Positions 37,501 to 52,500 of a stretch of 64,000 nucleotides of DNA are shown one piece after another (position 1 is the stretch's first letter; the number at the start of each line of letters is the position of its first letter). The stretch spans positions 1 through 64,000 of the forward strand of contig BROG01001205.1 of assembly GCA_030159075.1 (NCBI GenBank), read 5' to 3'. Position numbers and translations under genes: made by a program. The notes beneath the pieces are model-generated. The model had not been told where the DNA came from, searched no databases, and was given only the letters and a program-made list of their open reading frames with translations. The DNA comes from Atrina japonica (taxonomy: Eukaryota; Mollusca; Bivalvia; Pterioida; Pinnidae).

Positions 37501-40500
37501 AGCCCTTAACAAAATCTAGGGTTTGATGACATTGTTTACGTTTCAGAGGGGCATAGCCCTTAACAAAATCTAGGGTTTGATGACATTGTTTACGTTTCAG
37601 AGGGGCATAGCCCTTAACAAAATCTAGGGTTTGATGACATTGTTTACGTTTCAGAGGGGCATAGCCCTTGAACAAAATCTAGGGTTTGATGACATTGTTT
37701 ACGTTTCAAAGGGACATAGCCCTTGAACAAAATCTAGGGTTTGATGACATTGTTTACATTTCAGAGGGACATAGCCCTTGAACAAAATCTAGAGTTTGAT
37801 GACATTGTTCACGTTTCAGAGGGGCATAGCCCTTGAACAGGATCTAGCCTAGGATTCGATGCCAGTAAGATTATCTACCGAGGAAAGTTTTTTTGTTCTC
37901 ATAAAAAGGCACTTATACAAGATCCTAAGAAATGTACAGTATACAAATTTTCTTTCTTCACTTTTATATCTAGGAAATATCCCCATGTGATGTTAAAAAC
38001 AAAAATTTTCAGGTTTGTTCTCAGATTGGTAGGAAATAAAATCAAAACTTTATTTTTATGAAAAATCATGTTTATAGTAATTACTTGATGAGTTGAATGT
38101 AACTACGCCAACTAATTCAACAACCACAAATAACAAAGAAGCATAAAACTCATCTAAACAAGTTTATATATAGAATTCATGGTGTTGTTGACCTTACCGC
38201 TCTTTTTTTAAACCTGATACATCTTATATGGGAATGTATTGTTTAAAAATGCAATGAATTTTATTTTGTTCTGTAATAAACATATTCATGATATTTTTTG
38301 AGAATATATATAAAAAAAATTATGAAATTCTGTGACGATGGTAAATGAGGAACTTTTGATTATAGTTTCTTTTTTACTGATTTTTGTAGTGCCCCAGGTG
38401 TTTAATGGGTCAAATACAGTAATACATAGTGGGTATCATATAGATACAAGTATTACAGTTCAACATTACAGCAGAAACACTAAGTCAAAACCTTACATCT
38501 TCTTCTGCGACACTGCCGGCCTGTACATCTGACACAATCAGGAATCCATTTACATACCTGCAGAAAACACATAAGACAGAAATCATCCTAGTCTCCTCTG
38601 TGTTTGACATCTTACACAACTATCATCATTATCTGGGTTTATACACAAGTGCTTTGTTAAGCTTACACTCTACTAAGATTCTGATTTAGAAATACAAGCT
38701 ACTTTAATGTTGTTCTTTCTATAATACCATCATCACTGGTTTATACACAAGTGCATGTTAATGTATATTTTCATTCTCTGCATGTTCCTGTATATTTCTT
38801 CCTATGGATCTTTTATTTCATTTATTGTCTTTTTCAACACATGGTTAAGATTAAACCTAATCTGAAAATAAACAGACAAACAGCACGCTACTTACTGTAC
38901 ATGTAATCCCAAGTCTTCACAAGGGACCATCTCATACTGTCTATATGCCTAGAAGTAAAACAATACATGTATATTATACATACATATACAAACACATGAG
39001 TATTTGTTTGATTGTTGTTTTACATCCCATCAAGAACTTTTCAATTATACAGAGATGTCACCGGCTTTAGATGAAGTGCTACAAATTTTGACCTGTGCTA
39101 TGACTGACGTCAATGCAGTGAGGGTTCTTTTACGTGCCACGCCTTCCGTGACACGTGACCTCAGTTTTTAGTCTCATCTGAAAGACTCGTGACTTTCACT
39201 TCATATGCCGAGTGCTTGGTGAATTTGTTTGTTTGTTTGTTGTTGTTTAATGTCCCACTTAAGATAATGGAAAATTTCTGATATGACAGGGGCAGGGAAT
39301 GACCCTGAGGATAAAGCCTTGTATGGCCATGAGCCCCTTGCATCATTCCATACAAGAAAATATTTGGTTTTAAGTACATTGTAATTATTTGGCTATTTTT
39401 ACTAAATAGTGAATTTAGCCCTGCCCTAGAGACAAAACCCATGCCCTCAGGATCATGAATTTTTCAATTTTGGCAGAGGTCTCTATGCTCTTTGTAGCCA
39501 TGCATTAAGTTTTCCTTTAAGATGTGCAGGAGTTGAGAAGAAGATTTTTGAAGATTTGGCTATTTTCACTATAAAGCAAATTCAGCTCCACCCTAAGGGC
39601 AATACCCATGCACTCAGGGTCATGAATTTTACACTTTTGAGAGAGGGCTTCTGGCTCTTTCTATCCATATATAAATTTTTCCTTTAAGATGTACAGGAAT
39701 TGAGAAGAAATTTTTTGAAGATATGGATATTTTTACTATATAGTAAATTTAGTCCCGCCTTAGATGCAGAATCCATGCTCTCAGGGTCATGGATTTTACA
39801 ATTTTGGTAGAGGACTTCATGCTCTTTCTAATCATGCATTCAGTTTTCCTTGAAGATGTGCAGGAGTTGAGAAGAAATTTTTTGAAGATCTGGCTATTTT
39901 TTGGTAGTTTTTGCCTCACCCCTAGGGTATCAGAGGTGCAACAATTATGAAATTTACAATTCAAGTTCCCCATATCCTAAAAATACTTTATACCAAATTT
40001 GAAGACAACTGGCCTTGTAGTTTTAAAGAAGCTAAAAATGTTCAATTATTGACACACGACTGACGACAACAGACAAGAACCAATCACAATAGGTCATCTG
40101 AGTGACTCAGACTCAGGTGACCTCAAAATTCTTTAGAGGTGAAGTATCAATGCTAAGTATATATATCAAGTTTTTAACTAACTGTAGAACATATTTAAAA
40201 ATTGCAAATTATCATTATTAAAGCATGTATAAAGCCATGGCTTTCTAACTTAAAATGGACTTAAAACTTGGAGGTTTAAATCTTTTCTATGATCCTCATG
40301 GCTAGATCAGTTCAGATTTGATGTCTATGAACAGACCATTCAAATAGAACAATTTGTTGTTAATATCTGTCCTGTAATATATCGATGTAACAATGTTCTG
40401 TTGGATTGTTATCTACTTAGCTATAACAAAGCATTATCACATCAGGAAATTTGAGATAAAATCTGCAGAAATCCGCCATATGTTGGTCAGACTATTGTTA

Positions 40501-43500
40501 CCAGTTTACTCATTGTATTATTATATGTAACTTAGTTTCGACCACCAGCTTTCAAATAAAAAAAATGTTTATATGTTGCTTATAATAGAATTAAAATTAC
40601 TGTAAAACTTCGTAATACTTACAGGTAAATACCAGTCATTATCTAAAAAGCAGGCATTCTGTAAAGAGAAATCATATCAAGCATAATCACAGGAGACAGA
40701 CATTGAAACAAGTCATATAGGAATATAAGCTGTGTCAAATAATTAAGTATCAACATGATCAGAATTTGTTATAATGGTAAACACTTTTCCTTGTTTGATT
40801 TGTAAATATCTTAACCCAGAGCCTAACTACAATCTTAAACCTAACTTGGTCTATACAAGATATAAAACCATAACCATACTGCAAATACAAGTAAAATACT
40901 GTTACCTACCGTAGCCTATGTATCATACACAGGTATCTGGAGTGCTGAGATAACTAACAGCTGTCATCCTAACTTTTAAACAAGAATTTGAAAAAACAAA
41001 TTATGATGCTTTTGAAACACCCAGATTTATTATTCCACAGGCAGACATTTTTGTTACATGTTATCAGTAGAAATTTGCTCACAATTCCGCTATAAAAAGG
41101 TGAGACTGCAGAACGACCATTATTTCACACCTGTACTACCAAAGCAAAACAATGGGCACATGATATGTAATCAAAACATACACTTTACTCAAATCATAAA
41201 CATTCCGCACTAATTTTTACATCTAAGACTTCAGTAAAGACACGTAATAAATAGATTTCATAATTAAATTAAAATTCATTATTTTAGTATTCATAAAATA
41301 ATATGCACTTTGAACGTAAAAATGAATAAAATCCTACCAGTAATCTGCACCCATTCATTTTGTTGTTTACATAGCGTCACACATTCTGGTGAACTCGGTA
41401 AAGTTAGCAGTAGGGTCGCGCACTTGACCAATGACAAGGTACCCCTTATCATATTTTAAAAAAAAATAACAAATAATCGTTATAAGAGACATAGCTGTGA
41501 AACATTGCTATCAAATTTTTCAAAATGGATACAATGAGCCGAGTGTTCGAATATATATTTCCGAGTTGACCTTGGTCTGACTTGTTTTTGATCGGTTATT
41601 TCTGAAGTGAGGACATTCATATTATAACAGGTTTGTTTATAATTTTACATTTTTCTCATGGGGAATTTGGAATTATGTTTGATATTCTTATGTATTATCT
41701 GATTAATTACATGCTTTTGAACTGTATATTAGCCAGCTAAATGTCAAGATAGAGTAAATGAACTTTGTTGATATCAATATTCAATTTCGACATGTAGGTG
41801 AGTTATACTCAAACTTCATTACTTCACATGTTTGTTCTATGCAACTGTAGTTTGACAATGACAACTGATTTTGTAGACTCGCCTTTTATATCGGTTGTGG
41901 GGGCTTATTTTATATTCAGAAAACTGAACAAATATGGCAACCAATGGAAGTAAAACACTGGGGTTGTTTCAAAAACGATATTTTTTTTCTTCTTACAATC
42001 TTCTGTCATAATAATGATATTCTAATTAAACCCATCACCTTAACTAATTTGTTAGTGAAACATTGATTGCCCGACTAAACTGCCAGATGACCGCCATCAA
42101 GCGATTGGGTTAATCCTTTTCCGACAAAGAGGGATGGACCCTGAACAGTTCCAAACTAACCTCTAAGATTATTTACAGATATATATATACAAAGTAAGTA
42201 AAATGTGATTAGGTGCTATCAATGTGGCATCATTTTTTGTATTTATTGTGTAGATGTATCATACTGGTCCTGCCTGCGCCACCCTCCCTACTTGGACAGG
42301 CCAGCTGCTAACTGTGAGGTCATACTGCTTTTCAAATGGTTATAGGCAGGGTTGGTGAACCACCAACACTTTGAAAGATTGTATTAAAATGTGTTTGCTT
42401 CAATTTACAGTCGTTTGTAAATTGATTATACGTATTAAATAATGACAAACACAATAAATGTAGATCAATAGATAGACATGTCATCAGCTAGGAAGGAGGC
42501 TTTTCTAGTTTTTCATGGGAATACCAGTATATAAAATGTCTACAGAATTTATATAGAATTAATATTTAAAGGGGCATTGACCTTTTTTTTTTTAAATTCT
42601 TTCCTGTTTTACTACCAAGTCCCATTCATGTGGCCAACTTTTACCCCAAGAGTAAATTTGCATGATATGTAAATTTACTCACCTATGTAAAAGCAAATTT
42701 GCTATGCGGTCACATTGAAAAAATAGCATGTGTGTAAATTTGTTATTTGCACTTGGTTTTACCAAACAGAAGCATCACAGTGGCAGATTCAGTGGGGGTG
42801 TAAAAGATGTCCCCCCCCCCCTTTTGGATGCCAAAGTATAAATGTATGTATAATAAAAGTCAACTCTATAAAAACTGCACAATATTTTTCAGCATGCAGA
42901 AGTTGACAAAAATGTTTAAAACCTATATATTTTAAATAACAAGTTGGAAAAGCAATAAAAATAAATTACCAAAATTTCAGTGCCTCACTATGTTCAAACA
43001 ATTATCTACTCTTCCTTCCCCTGCTCTAACTTGAAAACTAGCTTTTTATGAATGTTTTGGATTTTATGACTTTTGAATATGTTTTATTTTATTTGAGTTT
43101 CTCTCTAAAGTGTCCTGTAGACAACGTCAGTAAATCTGAAATACGTTCGTGTGCCACATTTGCATAGCATGCAAATTTGCACAGGTAAATTTACTTCTGC
43201 ACTACTTCAGAGGTCAGTGCAAATTTGCTCCACATGTAAATTTACTTATGTGAGTAAATGTGTTCATATGCCAAATTTGCATACGTTAGTAAATTTACTT
43301 ATGTATGTATTTTTACATATGTGTGCAAATCTTGTCACATGAACAGGGCTTAAGATTGATAAACAATAACAAAGAGATATGAATAGACATAAAAATACTT
43401 AAATTCCTACATATATAGTGAAAATTTCTTGAGAAAAATCATTTTGGCAAGAAAAATAATTAATTTTTTTTGGAAAACACAGATAATGCCACTTTAAAAT

Positions 43501-46500
43501 CAAATATGACAGAAATAATCAAAACATTAGTATCATAATACATACATGTAATCTCAAATGAAATTGCACTTCTGTTAGCTCAAACAGCAAAGACTGCAAA
43601 ATTTCTAAAAAAGAAAATAATTAGATCTGGAGATGAGGTTGTTTACTCAAATTTTGAGGTCAATTAAGTGGACCTATGTTATGAGAAGTACAGTAATCAA
43701 AACTAACCTTAAAGGAAAATGCAACCCCAAAGGATTCCATATTTTTAAGTTATAACTCTGGCCACAATTCTTGTTTCCCTTACCCTTGGGGCCTACATAC
43801 CATAGTTAAAAAGAATTTGTGCAGTGGTGTTAAAAAATGCTTTTGAGTCACTAAAGTAACTCAAATGCATCTGAGTCACTAAGGTGACCCATGTGTTTCT
43901 GAGTCATCATGGTGATCTAAGTGCCCTTGAGTCTATAAGTGTGATTCAAGTGTTTCTGAGTTACTAAGGTGACCAAAGAGTTTCTGAGTCACTATGGTGA
44001 CCTATATGTTTTCTGAGTCACTAAGGTGACATAAGTGCATCGGAGTTACTAAGGTGACCTAAGTGTTTCTGAGTCAATAAGGTGACCTGACTGCTTCTGA
44101 AGCACTAAGGTGACAAATGTTTCTGAGTTAGAGAGGTGACATAAGTGTTTCTGAGTCACCAAGATTACCTAAGTGTTTCTGAGTCACTAATGTGACATAA
44201 ATGTTTCTGAGTCACTCAGGTGATCTAAGTGCTTCTGAATCACTAAGGTGACTTAAGTGTTTCTGAGTCACTAAGGTGGCCTAAGTGCTTCTGTGTCACT
44301 AAGGTTACCCACTTGTTTTTGAGTCACTGATGTAACCCAAGTGTTTCTGAGTCACTAAGTTGACATAAATGTTTCTGAGTCACCATAGTGACAGAAGTGT
44401 TTCTAAATCACTAAGGTGACCAAAGAGTTTCTGAAACAATATGGTGACATATTTGTTTCAGAGTCACTAAGGTGACCTAAGTGTTTCTGAGTCAATACGG
44501 TGACCTCAGTGCTTCTGAGGCACTAAGGTGATAAATATTTCTGAGTTACTAAGGTGACATAAGTGCTTCTGTATCACTGAGGTAACTCAAGTGTTTCTGA
44601 GTTACTAAAGTGACATAAGTGCTTCTGAGTTACCAAGATGATCTAAGTGTTTCTGAGTAACTAAGGTGACCTGATTGCTTCTGAGTCACCAAGGTTACCC
44701 AAGTGTTTCTAAGTGCTTCTGAATCACTAATGTGACTTCAGTGTTTCTAAGTCACTAAGGTGGCCTAAGTGCTTCTGGGTCACTAAGGTTACCCACTTTA
44801 TTCTGAGTCACTAAGGTAACCCAAGTGTTTCTGAGTCACTAAGGTGACATAAATGTTTGAGTCACAATGGCTACAGAAGTGTTTCTGAGTCACTAAGGTG
44901 ACTTTATGTCTTCAGAGTTGCTAGGGTGACCTAAGTGTTTCTGAGTCACTAAGGTGAACTAAGTGTTTTTGAGTCACTAAGGTGACCCAAGTGTTTCTGA
45001 GTCACTAGGGAGCAAAGTGCTTCTGAGTCAGCTACAAGACCAAAATGTCAACCTTCTTTATTTCTTATGGCAGTGATTGATATATGATGACATACTGCAA
45101 AATAGCTGTATATCATTGAAAGGTTAATAATGCAGTTGAGGATTTTTGAATTCAGAGAAACTGTAACATCCAGGTAAACTCTTATATTCTTTCAAAACCT
45201 GTTTCTTCGTTACATGAATCAGTGTAAGAACTTTACCTGTCAATATTTCATCACCTAGGATGCTGTTGCTGGCATTATAACATTCCTGTAAAATAAATTA
45301 ACATAAATATATCATTTATACATATTTGTATTTCTGCAAAGTAACTAATTACTTAAAATTCACAAAACATTACATAGTGACATGTTTTGTTTAGAAAGAT
45401 ATTTAAAGGGGCACTAGCTGTGTTTACCAAAGAAATATTTAGATTTTTTCTACCTGTAATTATACTTGTACCTAATATACAATACAAATAAGAGATATAC
45501 ACAAAAGAAAAAAAGCCAGAGCTGGGTTTGTCAGGCAATTTTCACAAAATATATAGGAATTTAAGAATTTTTATGCCTGTGTATATCTCTCTTTTGTTAC
45601 TGTATATCAATCTAAGAAGTAAAACAGGAAAAGAATTTGGAAAAGTAAACATAGTTAATGCCCCTTTAAAACCTCAGCAAATATAGTCAGAAATTTATTA
45701 TCTGTTTATCAGCACATAATCAACTATTGCCCTGGAAGTGTTTTCTAAAGGTGTCAAGGTATAACGGGTAGCAGATAATCAACTATTGCCCATGAAGTGT
45801 TTTCCCAAGATGTAACAAGGTATAACAGGTCGCAGATAATCAACTATTGCCCAGGAAGTGTTTTCCCAAGATGTAACAAGGTATAACAGGTCGCAGATAA
45901 TCAACTATTGCCCAGGAAGTGTTTTCCCAAGATGTAACAAGGTAAAACAAGTCGAAGATAATCAACTATTGCCCATGAAGTGTTTTCCCAAGATGTAACA
46001 AGGTATAACAGGTCGCAGATAATCAACTATTGCCCAGGAAGTGTTTTCCCAAGATGTAACAAGGTATAACAGGTCGAAGATAATCAACTATTGCCCTGGA
46101 AGTGTTTTCCCAAGATGTAACAAGGTATAACAGGTCGCAGATAATCAACTATTGCCCAGGAAGTGTTTTCCCAAGATGTAACAAGGTATAACAGGTCGCA
46201 GATAATCAACTATTGCCCTGGAAGTGTTTTCCCAAGATGTAACAAGGTATAACAGGTCGAAGATAATCAACTATTGCCCATGAAGTGTTTTCCCAAGATG
46301 TAACAAGGTGTAACAGGTCGCAGATAATCAACTATTGCCCTGGAAGTGTTTTCCCAAGATGTAACAAGGTGTAACAGGTCGCAGATAATCAACTATTACC
46401 CATGAAGTGTTTTCTAAAGGTGTAACAAGGTATAACAGGTAGCAGATAATCCACTATTGCCCAGGAAGTGTTTTCACAAGATGTAACAAGGTATAACAGG

Positions 46501-49500
46501 TCGCAGATAATCAACTATTGCCCATGAAGTGTTTTCTAAAGGTGTAACAAGGTATAACAGGTAGCAGATAATCCACTATTGCCCTGGAAGTGTTTTCACA
46601 AGATGTAACAAGGTATAACAGGTAGCAGATAATCCACTATTGCCCAGGAAGTGTTTTCCCAAGATGTAACAAGGTATAACAGGTAACAGATAATCCACTA
46701 TTGCCCAGGAAGTGTTTTCCCAAGATGTAACAAGGTATAACAGGTAGCAGATAATCCACTATTGCCCAGGAAGTGTTTTCACAAGATGTAACAAGGTATA
46801 ACAGGTAGCAGATAATCCACTATTGCCCAGGAAGTGTTTTCACAAGATGTAACAAGGTATAACAGGTAGCAGATAATCAACTATTGCACAGGAAGTGTTT
46901 TCCCCAAGGTAAAACAAGGTATAAGAGGGAACAGATAATCAACAATTGTCATGATGTGTTTTCGCAAGGTGTAACAGGTAGCAGGTAATCAACTTTTGCC
47001 CAGAAAGTGTTTTACAAAGGTGCAAATGGTAAAACAGGTAAAAGATAATCAACTATTGTCCAGGAGGTGTTTTCCCAAGGTAGAATAGGTAACAGATAAT
47101 CAATTATTGTCATGATGTGTTTTTCCAAGATATAACCGGTAACAGATAATCAACTACTGCCTAGGAAGTGTTTTGCCAAGGTATAACAGGTAGCAGATAA
47201 TCAACTACTACCTAGGAAGTGTTTTGCCAAGGTATAACAGGTAGCAGATAATCAACTATTGCCCAGCAAGTGTTCTCCCAAGGTATAACAAGGTATAACA
47301 GGTAACAGATAATCAACTATTACTCAGAAACTGTTTTCCAACTGTATAACAGGTAGCAGATAATCAAACATTGCCCAAGAAGTGTTTTCCCAAGATGTAA
47401 CAAGGTAGAACAGGCAGCAGATAATCAACTAGTACCCAGGAAGTGCTTTCCCTAGGTGTAACAGGTAACAGATAATCAATTATTGCCATGATGTGTTTTC
47501 CCAAGATGTAACAAGGTGTAACAGGTCGCAGATAATCAACTATTGCCCATTATGTGTTTTCCCAAGATGTAACAAGGTATAACAGGTCGCAGACAATCAA
47601 CTATTGCCCATTATGTGTTTTCCCAAGATGTAACAAGGTATAACAGGTCGCAGATAATCAACTATTGCCCATGATGTGTTTTCCCAAGATGTAACAAGGT
47701 ATAACAGGCCGCAGATAATCAATTATTGCCATGATGTGTTTTTCCAAGATGTAACAAGGTGTAACAGGTCGCAGATAATTAACTATTGCCCATTATGTGT
47801 TTTCCCAAGATGTAACAAGGTGTAACAGGTCGCAGACAATCAACTATTGCCCATTATGTGTTTTCCCAAGATGTAACAAGGTATAACAAGTCGCAGATAA
47901 TCAACGATTGCCATGATGTGTTTTCCCAAGGTGTAACAAGGTATAACAAGTCGAAGATAATCAACGATTGCCATGATGTGTTTTCCCAAGGTGTAACAAG
48001 GTATAACAAGTCGCAGATAATCAACGATTGCCATGATGTGTTTTCCCAAGATGTAACAAGGTATAACAAGTCGCAGATAATCAACGATTGCCATGATGTG
48101 TTTTCCCAAGGTGTAACAAGGTATAACAAGTCGCAGATAATCAACGATTGCCATGATGTGTTTTCCCAAGGTGTAACAAGGTATAACAAGTCGCAGATAA
48201 TCAACTATTGCCATGATGTGTTTTCCAAAGGTGTAACAAGGTATAACAGGTCGCAGATAATCAACTATTGCCATGATGTGTTTTCCCAAGGAGTAACAAG
48301 GTATAACAGGTCACAGATAATCAACTATTGCCATGATGTGATTTCCCAAGTTATAACAGGTAGCAAATAATCAACTTTTGTCCAGGAAGTGTTTTCACAA
48401 GGTGTAACAAGGTATAACATGTCGCAGATAATCAACTATTGCCATGATGTGTTTTCCCAAGGAGTAACAAGGTATAACATGTCGCAGATAATCAACTATT
48501 GCCATGATGTGTTTTCCCAAGGAGTAACAAGGTATAACAGGTCGCAGATAATCAACTATTGCCATGATGTGTTTTCCAAAAGTATAACAAAAGTAGGTAT
48601 ATGTATATAGTGGTATACACAAAATTACACAATGAGTGTCAGTATATTATCATGTTTATCTTACTCGAAAAGACACAAGGTTTAGTGTCTCTTCAAATTT
48701 TGAAAATTAACTAACTCGAGTTAGATAAACATGATAATCAACTAACATGTGTTGTTGAATCTGTTTCTTCCATAACTAAAAACATCAGTAGTTTGGATTT
48801 TTAGCCTACATCACATCTAAACACTATCTAGCTTGGACTCTAGTGATCACATCAAACCTGTACCTTGCTTCAATCTCCAGAATACTTCAATACATGTATA
48901 TCAATATGGTAGGAAACCGGACATTGTTAGAGACTTCAATAACAAACCCCTTCCCCCAATTACTTGAATTGTTAACTTTCAGCACCAACAAAGTGTCTGA
49001 TGCAACTTCATGTACAAACATTTAATCACAGCAGTAGTATGGGCTTGGCCAATGAGATTTATTCAGCCCTGATAGTTATTTGTATTTGTTTAACTAACTG
49101 CAGCTTTGTTTATACAACAGCTTGAGAGTGGTACAACAACACAAGTTATGGTAGGATTAGTTGTAAGCAATGTAATGTCTTTTATATGAACTTTACAAAC
49201 ACCCACTCCTAGAACAGGTCTGGAAAATTTGAATATATTTTTCTTTTTGGAGGTAATCTATAGAATTTAAATCTGATGTTATCCTTTTTTCAGTATGGTC
49301 TCATGTTTCAAATACATATATATAACAAGAGCCAAGAAACATGAATACAAGATAAGTTTGCAAGGAGATTATAGTATAAGATTACAGAGGCATTAGAGAA
49401 AATATGGACTAGTAAAAGTTTTCTTTCTAGACGGACAATGACTTAATGTCACCAGTATTCAATCTTAAGTTTTCTTTACAGACTAACAATAACTTACTAA

Positions 49501-52500
49501 AGCAAGTATTCTATCTTTGGCCATAATCTGTACAGGCACTGTCAATATTTTTTTCACCAAAGCCTTTCTAATAAACAGCCTTCCTCTACCACAGGCAGTA
49601 CAAACCTATAAATAAACATAATGAAATCATCAATAATTAGGGGGGAGAGAGAGAGAGAAAAGAGAGAGACAGACAGAGAGACAGAGAGAGACAGAGACAG
49701 AGACAGACAGCAAGACAGAGACAGACAGACAGAGACAGACAGACAGTGAGACAGAGACAGACAGACAGTGAGACAGAGACAAAGCAAGATAGACAGATAC
49801 AGAGACAGAGACAAAGACAAAGAGACAGACAATGAGACAGAGGAGACAGACAGAGACAAAGAGAGACAGATAGGATTACCTTCTTTGAATTTTTTACATC
49901 ATCAATGGCCATTGATAATACAGGATTGCATCTGAAATATAAATGTACAAATTGGTTTGTCAGTAAAGTTAAGAGACAGATTTAACAGTAAAGATGAATC
50001 GAGTCTATCAATGATCAGTAACCATTGCTTAGTAGCCAGAACAACATTTTTTCAATAATCTCAAATTTGGCCCTTGATCAATTAATTGCATTACTTTTTT
50101 AAAGATGAAATTCACTAATTCTTTACCCTGGTATAAAACTAATTTAAATATATTTTCATGGCATACTGCTAAAAATAAAAACAAAATGACTGTTGCCTTG
50201 GAATCATTTTATCTTAATGTTCATGAAAATATAAATCAAACATGTAACCATCCAGTAAATAGAGAATAACAATGTCTTATTCATCCATGTTTCCGTCTCC
50301 CAATTTTTTATTCATCCATGTTGCCGTCTCCCGATCTTTCTATTCATCCAAGTTTCCATCTCCTAATCTTTCTATTCATCCAAGTTTCCATCTCCCAATC
50401 TTTCTATTCATCCATGTTTCCATCTTACAATCTTTCTATTCATCTATGTTTCCATCTTACAATCTTTCTATTCATCCATATTTCCATCTCCAAATCTTTC
50501 TATTCATCCAAGTTTCCGTCTCCCAATCTTTCTATTCATCCATGTTTTCGTCTCCCTATCTTTCTATTCATCCAAGTTTCCATCTCCCAATCTTTCTATT
50601 CATCCATATTTCCATCTCAAAATCTTTCTATTCATCTATGTTTCAGTCTCCCAATCTTTCTATTCATCCAAGTTTCCATCTTCCAATCTTTCTATTCATA
50701 CATTTTTCCATCATCATATCTGTCTATTCATCCATATTTCCATCTCCAAATCTTTCTTTTCATCTATGTTTCAGTCTCCCAATCTTTCTATTCATCTATA
50801 TTTCAGTCTTCCAATCTTTCTATTCATCCATGTTAACATCTCCTAATCTTTCTATCCTATTTTATGGTGACTGAGATTGTGTGACTACTCAGTGTATGTC
50901 AATAATGTAATTGTTATATCTTCCTGTTACATGCTCAAAATGTCAGTTTTATATGTTAGAAGAGAGTGTCAGTAAAGTTATGTAATCATTATATATTCCT
51001 ATTACATGGTCAAAGTGGCAGTTTTTTATATTTAGAGAGAGGGCACCTAGCATCCTCATTCCCTTGTTTGGGGGAGAAATTGTAAACTAACTCTTTACTT
51101 TTAAGGAGGAGCATTATCAATGTCAAAAATAATCAATACAAACACTGAAATGTAAATATTGACTTATAGTTGGTGTAAAAATGACCTTTTGTAATTTATC
51201 ATCTAAATACAATGTATATATATAATGCTTCAGTACATATATGTAACAGTTACTACCATTCAAGTAATTTTACGTATAAACTTTAAAATATAAAACATAT
51301 AGATTTTTTCTTTACTACAGGTTCAATGATTCTAATTTTAAATGACTGTCTCATTTATATGAACACATGATAACTACAATATAGTCTAGACTACTCAAGT
51401 GACCTTCTATATATAAAGACTCCCTGTCTTATGTGACTGTATCTAAGGTGACCTAACAGTATTTCCTATATATAAACTGGTCTGTATCAAGTGACCCCCT
51501 ATATATAAAGACTCCCTGTCTTATGTGACTGTATCTAAGGTGAACCAACAGTATTTCCTATATATAAACTAGTCTGTATCAAGTGACTCCCTGTATATAA
51601 AAACTCCTTGTCTTATGTGACTGTATCTAAGGTGAACCAACAGTATTTCCTATATATAAACTAGTCTGTATCAAGTGACTCCCTGTATATAAAAACTCCT
51701 TGTCTTATGTGACTGTATCTAAGGTGACCCAACAGTATTTCCTATATATAAACTAGTCTGTATCAAGTGACTCCCTGTATATAAAAACTCCTTGTCTTAT
51801 GTGACTGTATCTAAGGTGAACCAACAGTATTTCCTATATATAAACTAGTCTGTATCAAGTGACTCCCTGTATATAAAAACTCCTTGTCTTATGTGACTGT
51901 ATCTAAGGTGACCCAACAGTATTTCCTATATATAAACTAGTCTGTATCAAGTGACCCCCTATATATAAAGACTCCCTGCCTTATGTGACTGTATCTAAGG
52001 TGACCCAACAGTATTTCCTATATATAAACTGGTCTGTATCAAGTGACTCCCTATATATAAAGACTCCCTGTCTTATGTGACTGTATCTAAGGTGACCCAA
52101 CAGTATTTCCTATATATAAACTAGTCTGTATCAAGTGAAGTGACCCCCTATATATAAAGACTCCCTGTCTTATGTGACTGTATCTAAGGTGACCCAACAG
52201 TATTTCCTATATATAAACTAGTCTGTATCAAGTGACTCCCTATATATAAAGACTCCCTGACTTATGTGACTGTATCTAAGGTGAACCAACAGTATTTCCT
52301 ATATATAAACTAGTCTGTATCAAGTGACCCCCTATATATAAAGTCTCCCTGTCTTATGTGACTGTATCTAAGGTGACCTAACAGTATTTCCTATATATAA
52401 ACTGGTCTGTATCAAGTGACTCCCTATATATAAAGACTCCCTGTCTTATGTGACTGTATCTAAGGTGACCCAACAGTATTTCCTATATATAAACTGGTCT

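Noticed and set aside
47840..48622. Repeat proteins of 149 and 170 residues
   Set aside because: Both strands are open because the unit is 60 bp; they are located within an intron.
50272..50874. A 200-residue protein
   Set aside because: It lies fully within a 32-bp minisatellite. Two frames are open simultaneously and the composition is repeat-driven.
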